Source: Candidatus Altarchaeota archaeon
Lineage (GTDB): Archaea > Altiarchaeota > Altiarchaeia > IMC4 > QMZM01
Direction of reading: 5' to 3'
DNA length: 48,812 nt
NCBI GenBank assembly: GCA_016931955.1
Contig: JAFGDV010000031.1
Coordinates: forward strand, 1-48,812
A program made the translations under genes and the position numbers. The number at the start of each line of letters is the position of its first letter. The stretch's first letter is position 1. Below, piece by piece: positions 26,472 through 33,207 of this stretch. Below the pieces are notes generated by a model. It searched no databases and was not told the origin of the DNA. It saw only the letters and a list, made by a program, of their open reading frames with translations.

Positions 26472-26915
26472 ATGAAGGGTCAGTCCGCTTCATTCGACAT
26501 GGTGCTCGTGCTTCTAACAATCTCTTTAGCACTGGCTTTTATCTCAGGATTCCTCAACAACTCAGCAGAAGAAACACAAACGCTGAGGGTAAGAGATGAT
26601 TACACTCACAGCCTGCTTGTGAGCATGCTCCGTTGCACAATAAACTCGTCACAGAAGACCTTCTCCGATCTTACGGTAGAGTTCTTCCAGAACGCGTCCC
26701 TGAACCAGACCCTCGGCGGGGAGATAACACAACACATGAACCTTTACGCAGAGGACAGGAAACTTGACTGGGTTGTCTACGCTAATGGAACAAGCCTGCT
26801 CTGGGTCCCTTGGGAGAAGACACTCTCTGGGAAGAAGATCACTTCATCCAGCACTGAATTGCTTTTACCAGACAACGATACTGTAAGGCTTTATTTGTTC
26901 ATCAAATGGGGTTGA
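26472..26915 (+). CDS. Pilin-like protein with class III signal peptide
   Basis: 147 residues from the ATG at 26472; the open frame extends to 26406 but the signal sequence is complete from here and TATA-like DNA lies just upstream. It begins MKGQSASFDMVLVLLTISL: a short basic head, Gly then Gln at +1, and a hydrophobic helix, as in archaeal class III pilins cleaved by EppA-type peptidases. The outside domain carries several N-glycosylation-type Asn-X-Ser/Thr sites. The prepilin peptidase follows after one base, supporting the assignment. Confidence 0.7.
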   Translation: MKGQSASFDMVLVLLTISLALAFISGFLNNSAEETQTLRVRDDYTHSLLVSMLRCTINSSQKTFSDLTVEFFQNASLNQTLGGEITQHMNLYAEDRKLDWVVYANGTSLLWVPWEKTLSGKKITSSSTELLLPDNDTVRLYLFIKWG

Positions 26916-26916
26916 A

Positions 26917-27774
26917 ATGCTAGGGGTGACGGCTGCAATTACGGGAACACTTACAGCAGTATGCTTTGACCTGAGATACCAGAGGATCCCGAACATGCTT
27001 CTCGGACTCATGTTCTTCTTCTCGTTGCCTGTCGCATTACTTGGGGGTAATATGGTTCCATGGGCTTTAAACGTTACCCTCGCATTCATCCTCTTCTATG
27101 CATTCTGGGCTCTTAGGGTGTGGGCTGCAGGGGACTCAAAGCTATTGATCGCGTTAGCGGCTTTGATACCACAGTACCCGGAAACGGCTTTTCTCCCAAA
27201 ACCCCAATACAGTGGATTCTTCTTCTTGACGGTGGTTATGAATCTCCTCGTAGTCTATCTTGCATACGCATCCGTCTTACTCATAGTGAGGTCTCCGGGA
27301 AAGGCGGCTAGAAACATCACGGTGCCGCTTGCCTTGTCTGCTGTGATCCTATGCCCGGTTCCCAGCATATCAAGGTACTCGTCTTTCTTATTCATAGTCC
27401 TCTCCCTCTACGTCTACCATGAGGCGTCCAGGCTGAGGCTCACGAAGAGGGTAAGAATCACTGAGCTAAAGATAGGAGACAACCTTGCAGAGCGTGTAAT
27501 AGAAAAAGGGGGAATAATTATGAGGGAAAGAGAGGAGCGGGCTTCTTTAACATCACTTCTGAAAGAACTTTTCAGGGGGGAAACAGAGGCTGTGGTGAAA
27601 CCCTCCGCCGCGGGAATTACTGAAGAGGAGAGGGGAAGACTTGTTGGGCTCGTAATAGCTGGGGGTATAGGAGATGAGATAGAGATCTACTCTGGAACAA
27701 TGATGAGTCCCTTGATTCTAATCGCGCTGCTTTTTTCGGTCTTTGCCGGGGACCTGTTTTCTGTCATCCTCTGA
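26917..27774 (+). CDS. Archaeal prepilin peptidase (A24 family, EppA-like)
   Basis: 285 residues. An aspartyl membrane protease that removes type IV pilin leader peptides. Catalytic aspartates appear to be D18 (CFDLRYQRIPN) and D73 (AAGDSKLL, the GxGD-type motif). A cytoplasmic insert (about 175-255) with ITELKIGDNLAERVI is typical of the long archaeal forms, and a last membrane helix precedes FAGDLF. One base separates it from the pilin-like gene, its likely substrate. Confidence 0.85.
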   Translation: MLGVTAAITGTLTAVCFDLRYQRIPNMLLGLMFFFSLPVALLGGNMVPWALNVTLAFILFYAFWALRVWAAGDSKLLIALAALIPQYPETAFLPKPQYSGFFFLTVVMNLLVVYLAYASVLLIVRSPGKAARNITVPLALSAVILCPVPSISRYSSFLFIVLSLYVYHEASRLRLTKRVRITELKIGDNLAERVIEKGGIIMREREERASLTSLLKELFRGETEAVVKPSAAGITEEERGRLVGLVIAGGIGDEIEIYSGTMMSPLILIALLFSVFAGDLFSVIL

Positions 27775-28090
27775 AGTCACTGCGTGTTAATGGCTTTATA
27801 TTCCGCTCTTTTCCTATGGGGCTGAGTTTGTCTTTCTCCAGTTTTCTTCCGACTGAAGCCTGAAGCTGTTTAATTCCCTCCCTTCTCTTCTCTATTTCCG
27901 CATCCAGCGAATCTATCTCCCCTTTCATCCTCTGCAGCTCATCATCTAAGAGGATCCTTACCTCCTCTCTTATCTTGTTGTCTATGTATCTGAGCAGGGA
28001 ATCCCAGAACATGGGCAGCACTGTGAGTGAGTAGGAGACTATAAGTGCTATGAATACTATACCACCCGTGAGTAGAAGGACTTCTATCAT
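27764..28090 (-). CDS. Hypothetical protein with one membrane helix and coiled coil
   Basis: 108 residues. An N-terminal membrane segment (LLLTGGIVFIALIVSYSL) is followed by a charged helical coiled coil (about 35-85, LDDELQRMKGEIDSLDAEIEKRREGIKQLQ is its core). It overlaps the prepilin peptidase tail by 11 bases and has TATA-like DNA at 28110-28160 upstream. Family unknown. Confidence 0.6.
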   Translation of the reverse strand: MIEVLLLTGGIVFIALIVSYSLTVLPMFWDSLLRYIDNKIREEVRILLDDELQRMKGEIDSLDAEIEKRREGIKQLQASVGRKLEKDKLSPIGKERNIKPLTRSDFRG

Positions 28091-28179
28091 TCCTATGGGG
28101 TTCTAAAAATCCCACCCAGTTATATATTACTATAAAGAAATATATAAATCACTATAAATAGTTGTTAAAGAAAGAAGGA

Positions 28180-28896
28180 TTAACCCAAGGCTAACGCCTC
28201 CCTTAAATCAATCCCACCAACATAGAGGGCCTTACCCAAGACAACACCCCATGCACCTGTTTCCTTGATTTTTTCAAGGTCTGCGATGCTTGAGATTCCA
28301 CCAGATACGATGACTGGCATCGCCGTCGATTCCACAACGCACCTTATCCGCTCAAGATTGATACCTTGCATTCTACCCTCTACATCCACATCAGTATAGA
28401 GGAAACCCCACACAAGACCCTCAAGCCTTTCCACAAACTCAGTGGCCTTCAATTCAGTCAACTTCTGCCAGCCGTCTACGACGATCCTGCCCCCCCTAGA
28501 ATCCAACGCCACAATCAACCCATGGGTACCGAATTCCTCACCCAGCCTCCGGATGTTGAAGAAATCCGCCCTATAGTCGTCGAATGCCATCGTCCCCAGA
28601 ATGATCCGATCAATCCCGGAGTCCAGGAGATACTGAGCCCTTTCATAGTCTCGGATGCCCCCACCAAAGTGGACAGGCAGCTTCGTCGTCCTGCAGATCC
28701 TCAAAACAGTATCCAGGTTATCGCCTGTGCCGAGGGCAGCATCCAGGTCGATGACGTGAAGCATCTCGGCTCCAGCCTGCACCCACTCCATCGCTATCTC
28801 CACCGGGTCGCCGAAGAATTCCTCAGTTCCAGGCTCCCCACCAATCAACTGAACACAGTGGTCGTCCATTATATCTATAGCAGGTATGACCTTCAT
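28180..28896 (-). CDS. hisA: HisA: ProFAR isomerase of histidine synthesis
   Basis: 238 residues, a single (beta/alpha)8 barrel. It isomerises the ProFAR aminoaldose to the ketose. Motifs are MKVIPAIDIMD (first catalytic Asp), VHFGGGIRD, IILGTMAF, DVDVEGRMQG (second Asp) and VIVSGGISSIADL. A strong AAAGGAGG ribosome site lies upstream, inside a short decoy frame that ends in an ATGA overlap with this start. The bases around its start codon are duplicated at 28971-28989. Confidence 0.93.
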   Translation of the reverse strand: MKVIPAIDIMDDHCVQLIGGEPGTEEFFGDPVEIAMEWVQAGAEMLHVIDLDAALGTGDNLDTVLRICRTTKLPVHFGGGIRDYERAQYLLDSGIDRIILGTMAFDDYRADFFNIRRLGEEFGTHGLIVALDSRGGRIVVDGWQKLTELKATEFVERLEGLVWGFLYTDVDVEGRMQGINLERIRCVVESTAMPVIVSGGISSIADLEKIKETGAWGVVLGKALYVGGIDLREALALG

Positions 28897-28903
28897 CTCA
28901 TCC
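28885..28903 (-). repeat. 19-base direct repeat, copy at the true hisA start
   Basis: Matches 28971-28989 at 18 of 19 bases and includes the hisA ATG and first codons. The copies are 86 bases apart, with two hairpins between them. Confidence 0.75.
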
Positions 28904-28982
28904 TCCCTCCTTTGATGAGCAAGACGCTTAGCGTCTTTTTGATCAACCTTTTACGAAAAGGTTGCGCGGATATGACCTTCAT
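28893..28982 (-). other. 29-codon frame starting in a duplicated hisA start
   Basis: The frame opens with MKVI from the duplicated hisA start, reads through two hairpins (ISAQPFRKRLIKKTLSVLL) and the hisA ribosome site, and stops with TGA overlapping the true hisA ATG. The arrangement parallels 7418-7540 at the DUF1667 gene. It could act as a coupled leader frame or be a by-product of the insertion. Confidence 0.55.
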
Positions 28983-29063
28983 CTTATCCCTGTTGAATTT
29001 GCCTTAAGGCGAATTCCTCTTTCTTTTCCGTCAACGCTTTTCTTTCGGTAAAGAAAAGGGTTG
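28921..29063. repeat. Cluster of four hairpins upstream of hisA
   Basis: AAGACGC/GCGTCTT (28921-28937, loop TTA), CAACCTTTT/AAAAGGTTG (28944-28964, loop ACG), GAATTtGCC/GGCgAATTC (28995-29016, loop TTAA) and a 13-pair stem with one g-g mismatch, CAACgCTTTTCTTT against AAAGAAAAGgGTTG (29032-29063, loop CGGT). The last one and the adjoining bases to 29018 are homologous to parts of the array at 48.6 kb. Confidence 0.8.
28971..28989 (-). repeat. 19-base direct repeat, displaced copy of the hisA start
   Basis: Upstream copy of the hisA start context. It lies between two pairs of hairpins. Confidence 0.75.
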
Positions 29064-29066
29064 CTG

Positions 29067-29819
29067 TTACTCTAATTTAACATAATTCCTTAAAACGCTG
29101 ATGTCTTCGATTTCTATCTCAACAACATCCCCTTCCACAAGAGGGCCGACGCCGGGAACGGTTCCAGTAGCTATGAGGTCTCCTCTTTCAAGCCTCATGA
29201 ATTGGCTGACGAAGCTCACCAGTTTTTCTGGTTTATAGATCATCAACGAGGTCTTGGCGTTCTGCCTGAGTTCGCCGTTGACCTTGCACGTTATCTGCAG
29301 ATCGGATGGGTCAACGTCTGTTTCAATGCATGGGCCGACTGGGCAGAAGGTTGGGAAGCTCTTCGACGCACTCCATTGGATCATCTCTTTTTCTATGTCG
29401 CGAGCTGTTACGTCGTTGACTATGGTGTATCCGAGGATATGTTCCTCTGGCTTTATTATTCTATAGCCTTCTTTCTTGATAACGATTCCGAGTTCGGCTT
29501 CGTGTTCTACCTGGTTTGAATTTTTCGGCAGGATTATGGCCTGTTCGTGAGCCAGTATGGAGTTCCGAGCCTTCAATGTGATAGTGGGTTTCTTGGTGGC
29601 GATCTCCTTCAGTTCGCCCATGTGTGCCCTGTAGTTGAAGCCGACGCAGACTATTTTCTCAGGGTAAACCGGTGGATGAAAGATTATCTCTTCCATGTTG
29701 TAGATTCCTCCAGTCTCTCTCCCAGGATTGAATATGTCTCCTGTGATCTCTTTCACTCCCGCATCATCCAGGATCCCCAGTTTCTCCCCCCCATAAGATT
29801 CAAATCTCACCAATTTCAT
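29067..29819 (-). CDS. Fumarylacetoacetate hydrolase (FAH) family protein
   Basis: 250 residues. Conserved features are VGFNYRAHMGEL, the metal-binding VEHEAELGIVIKKEG (two Glu), VNDVTARDIE, and the C-terminal DLIATGTVPGVGPLVEGD. FAH-family enzymes hydrolyse or decarboxylate beta-keto acids; many archaeal members have unknown substrates (candidates include oxaloacetate or acylpyruvates). The 5' end overlaps the RaSEA gene by 20 bases, so both are in one operon. A hairpin cluster begins three bases after its stop. Confidence 0.85.
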   Translation of the reverse strand: MKLVRFESYGGEKLGILDDAGVKEITGDIFNPGRETGGIYNMEEIIFHPPVYPEKIVCVGFNYRAHMGELKEIATKKPTITLKARNSILAHEQAIILPKNSNQVEHEAELGIVIKKEGYRIIKPEEHILGYTIVNDVTARDIEKEMIQWSASKSFPTFCPVGPCIETDVDPSDLQITCKVNGELRQNAKTSLMIYKPEKLVSFVSQFMRLERGDLIATGTVPGVGPLVEGDVVEIEIEDISVLRNYVKLE

Positions 29820-31107
29820 CCTTCAACGCCTCAGATAGACTAGACAAAGCCTCCTCGCCCTGGAGGGGCTTCTTTTGTTTTTTGATTTTCTCGTATATTT
29901 CCATCCTCAGGAGGTTTCTGAACTCCAGATCGAGTTCATGGCATGCCTTATTCAATGCCTTATATGATTCTGAGTCGTATTTCAGGAAACACAGGATTCC
30001 ATCATAGCTGTGAGCCTTCACGTATTCCCTGATCCTCTCCGCCGTCACCTCAATGTATCTTTTTTTTATCTCCTCCGTCTCAAGGCCCTCATCCCAGTCA
30101 TAGGCGTTGAAGGGATACATGTCTTCGAACTCCCTCGGAACAACTCCGGCATTGCTGAGCATGACCTCGTGGATTCTATCCCTGACCTTCAACCTGTTCA
30201 GTTTCTCTATTATCTTTTTATGCGTTTCCGACTCAGAGTACGGCTTCCTATGAGAGCATGGGAGAAACAATATTATCTCCTTGCCCTTCGGGACCTCATA
30301 CCATCTGACAAGATAGTCCTGCCAGACATCAAAATGCGGATGCGTCAAATACTCTTCACCCACACCAGACAATTTCTCCCTTAACTCGGACGGGAACTTG
30401 GGGACAAACCTGAAGGTTTCCACATCAACCCCTATCCTCGGGTCATTCATCCACTTCCCCACTATGTCATAGAACTCGTCCTTGGAGAGGAAACTCCATT
30501 CACCCCTCACCCACATCTTCATAAGCCTGGACATATAGTGAGGTAAGAGGTTTATCAAAACAATGGAATCAGAATACTTTAGTGTGTATTTAACTGAGCT
30601 GTCAAGGCTCTCCTGTACGTCGTCGACGAAAGGGAGATTCACCAGGAGATAGGTTCTAGGCTTCACATCCTTCGACCGCAGCACTTCAACAGCTCGTTCA
30701 AAATCCCTCAGATGAAACCCTTTATTGATTTTATCCAGAATACGGTCGTCGGCAACCTCCAAGCCAATGGCGACCTCAAGCTGCATATCAGAGAACTCCC
30801 CCAATACCCCTGGTGTGATGAATTCCGGGCGCGACTCTACCATCAGCTTCCTTATCCCGGCTTGCCTGCACCTCTCTATGAAGTATCTCCTACCCTCAGC
30901 AGGCATCTGTTGTTCGTCAAAGAAGCTCCCCGAGCCGAAAACCTTTATATGATCAATTTCAGGTTCCAATGTATCGAAAAACAGGTCAAAATAGCGTTTC
31001 ATGTTTTCGGATTCCGGTTTCCTACCCTCTGAGGCACCGTAGCCACAGAATAGACACTTAGACCACTTGCAGCGGCCGAACTTCAGCAGGAATATCTTTT
31101 CCGGCAT
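29800..31107 (-). CDS. RaSEA-type archaeosine radical SAM protein fused to an ArcS-like domain
   Basis: 435 residues. The N-terminal part is radical SAM with cluster cysteines C13, C18 and C21 (CKWSKCLFC), FGSGSFFDE and VAIGLEVADDRILDKINKG, as in RaSEA, which turns the ArcS lysine adduct on G15 of tRNA into archaeosine. About residues 279-292 read LPCSHRKPYSESETH, an exact PCSxxKPYxxSxxH motif of archaeosine synthase ArcS, followed by VMLSNAGVVPREFEDMYPFNAYDW. RaSEA proteins are usually about 310 residues, so this looks like RaSEA plus the ArcS lysine-transfer domain in one chain. TGT and PUA domains are absent. Confidence 0.8.
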   Translation of the reverse strand: MPEKIFLLKFGRCKWSKCLFCGYGASEGRKPESENMKRYFDLFFDTLEPEIDHIKVFGSGSFFDEQQMPAEGRRYFIERCRQAGIRKLMVESRPEFITPGVLGEFSDMQLEVAIGLEVADDRILDKINKGFHLRDFERAVEVLRSKDVKPRTYLLVNLPFVDDVQESLDSSVKYTLKYSDSIVLINLLPHYMSRLMKMWVRGEWSFLSKDEFYDIVGKWMNDPRIGVDVETFRFVPKFPSELREKLSGVGEEYLTHPHFDVWQDYLVRWYEVPKGKEIILFLPCSHRKPYSESETHKKIIEKLNRLKVRDRIHEVMLSNAGVVPREFEDMYPFNAYDWDEGLETEEIKKRYIEVTAERIREYVKAHSYDGILCFLKYDSESYKALNKACHELDLEFRNLLRMEIYEKIKKQKKPLQGEEALSSLSEALKDEIGEI

Positions 31108-31129
31108 TTTATAAAAAAAAGGGTCAAGC

Positions 31130-33145
31130 CTACTCCCTCACCAGCTTATCTTCTTCTCTAAGGCGCTTAAGTTCTCTCCTAAGAAGCTCTGCCTTCTCCA
31201 TCTCATCAAAATCCTTCATCTTCTTTAAGGCGTCACTCGTCAACGAAAGCTCGACACCGCCCAGAAATTTTGAGTTTACCTTGATGATGCCCTCCTTTTC
31301 CAGCTTCTTAGACCACTGCTTCAGGGTTTCTAGGTCAACGCCCAACTTCTCAGACGCCTTGGCTGCATTGATTTTTTTAACCTTAGTTATCAACGTCTTC
31401 AAATCCTCGGCAGATGGTTTCTTCACTGCAGAAGATTTTTGGGTTATAGGTTCTTCAACAACAGGCTCCTCCTCAACAGGCTCAACAACAGGCTCCTCCT
31501 CAACAGGCTCAACAACAGGCTCCTCCTCAACAGGCTCAACAACAGGCTCCTCGATCTTGGGGAACTTGGGGGTTTCCATTGGAGGCGTTAAACGGGTATC
31601 TTCCCTTTTCTCAAGCTCTTCACTATCCAGTCTCTCCCTTATCTTCCTCAAGTCGGCTTCTTTACGCTCCCTCTCCACTAACTCCCGTTCTCTTCTGGCT
31701 AATTCCTGCTCTCTTTCCGCAAGCTGCAGAGCCATTTCCTTTAACCTCTCCTCACCTTCAACCTCCTTGCCCCACTTAGAGAGTAATTCCTCAACCCTTG
31801 CAGCCTTCTTATCCGCTATCTCCTTCTGCTTAGTAAGATGTTCTTCTCTGCTAGCAAGCGCTTCCTTCTCTGTTTTTATCCGCTGGTCGAGCATTGAAAG
31901 CTCCTTTTCCCGCTCATTAAATATCCTCTCCTTTTCCATCACAGCCTCAACTTCCTTTTGTATATTTCCGCCCCTACTCTGTAGTTCCTCCTTGATCCTG
32001 TTTATCCTCTCCTCTCTGCTATCCAATTCTGGTCTTCTCTGCTCTAGCTCCTCCTTCTCCTTCAAGACCCTTTCTTCCATCTCATAGACTTTTTCTTCCC
32101 TACTCTTAAACTCATCATACTTTTTCTCTATTTTCTTTTCTCTCTCATTCATCTCGCTCTCCCTTTCTGTCAGGATAATGTCACGGCTCTTGATGTCATC
32201 CATCTTCTTTCTCAGAGTTGCTTCCATGCTCCTCAGACGATCCTCGATGGCCTTAAAACTGTTATTTTTTTCCTTCAATTCTCTGGCGCCACTTAAGATT
32301 GTTTCTTGTTTTACGGAAAGTTCTTCCTGTAATGATTTGATTTTTTCCTCCTCAGATAGGAGATTAGATTCCCTCCCCCAGATCTTCTTCTCCATGCTTT
32401 CGAGTTCGAGAATCTTTTGCTCCGAATCCCTTATCTTCTTGCTCCTTTCCTTGAGTTCGGTCTCGGCTGCCTTCAATCTCTTTTCTATATTCATCAACTC
32501 AGATTCTCTGCTGTCAAGCGCCTCCTTTTTAGCCATCAATTTCCCGCTTTCTTCCCTGAGCGCTGCAATATCCTTCTCGGCTTGCTGAATCTTCACCTCT
32601 CTTGCAACCAAACTCTGATGCGCATTTTTCAGGCGCTCCTCAGTCTTCTCCAATTCCTGTTTTTTCTTGATGAACTCATCCTGCCTTCTCTTCAAATCAG
32701 AACTCATAGACTGCAGTTCTGTGTTGAAATTCCGCAGTTCATTCTCCTTTTCGTTGAGCTTTTTTTCTCTAGCATCAAGTTCCAGAACCCTTTTCTCTGA
32801 GTTCTCTATCCTCCTTTTTCTCTCAACTAATTCAGCCTCGGCTGCCTTCAGTTTCTCCTCGAAGTCTTTAAATTCCGCTTCTTTAGTTTCTAGTCTTTTA
32901 TTTCTTTCAAGAAAATTCTTTTCTTTTTCCACCAGTTTGGCTTCCATTTCCTTCAGTATTTCCTTTATCTTCTCTAGTTTCTCTTCTTTCACCCTCAGTT
33001 TGCTCTCAACATCCTTTAAACCGATTTCCTCGCTAAAGAAAAACTGAAGGTCTTCTTCCTTGTCCTTTAACTCTTTCTCCCACTGCTCTAATTCGCTCTG
33101 CCTTCTCTTCAATTCCTCCTGGGTCAGGATTGGTCCACTAGCCAT
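31130..33145 (-). CDS. Large coiled-coil protein with a C-terminal winged-helix domain
   Basis: 671 residues. Residues about 5-500 are almost unbroken heptad-rich coiled coil with internal similarity (repeats of LxxREKxLxxRExEL type). An acidic linker follows, with a 9-residue repeat VVEPVEEEP (about 532-565). The last part has a helix-turn-helix or winged-helix pattern (INAAKASEKLGVDLETLKQWSKKL, then EGIIKV). No ATPase motif is present, so it is not an SMC. It lies 62 bases after Hef on the same strand. A structural or DNA-tethering role is plausible; the family is not recognised. Confidence 0.75.
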   Translation of the reverse strand: MASGPILTQEELKRRQSELEQWEKELKDKEEDLQFFFSEEIGLKDVESKLRVKEEKLEKIKEILKEMEAKLVEKEKNFLERNKRLETKEAEFKDFEEKLKAAEAELVERKRRIENSEKRVLELDAREKKLNEKENELRNFNTELQSMSSDLKRRQDEFIKKKQELEKTEERLKNAHQSLVAREVKIQQAEKDIAALREESGKLMAKKEALDSRESELMNIEKRLKAAETELKERSKKIRDSEQKILELESMEKKIWGRESNLLSEEEKIKSLQEELSVKQETILSGARELKEKNNSFKAIEDRLRSMEATLRKKMDDIKSRDIILTERESEMNEREKKIEKKYDEFKSREEKVYEMEERVLKEKEELEQRRPELDSREERINRIKEELQSRGGNIQKEVEAVMEKERIFNEREKELSMLDQRIKTEKEALASREEHLTKQKEIADKKAARVEELLSKWGKEVEGEERLKEMALQLAEREQELARRERELVERERKEADLRKIRERLDSEELEKREDTRLTPPMETPKFPKIEEPVVEPVEEEPVVEPVEEEPVVEPVEEEPVVEEPITQKSSAVKKPSAEDLKTLITKVKKINAAKASEKLGVDLETLKQWSKKLEKEGIIKVNSKFLGGVELSLTSDALKKMKDFDEMEKAELLRRELKRLREEDKLVRE
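31456..31552 (-). repeat. 27-base tandem repeat inside the coiled-coil gene
   Basis: About three and a half nearly identical copies of a 27-base unit, encoding VVEPVEEEP. The near identity at the DNA level points to recent expansion. Confidence 0.85.
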
Positions 33146-33207
33146 CTTTTATAAGTATAAGGTATCTATTTTTCTGCTTTGGTTATATATTACTTCTAGG
33201 CAATTAA

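Noticed and set aside
31281..33047. Long plus-strand frames opposite the coiled-coil gene
   Set aside because: Serine/leucine/phenylalanine-rich mirror images of Glu/Lys-rich coiled coil on the other strand.
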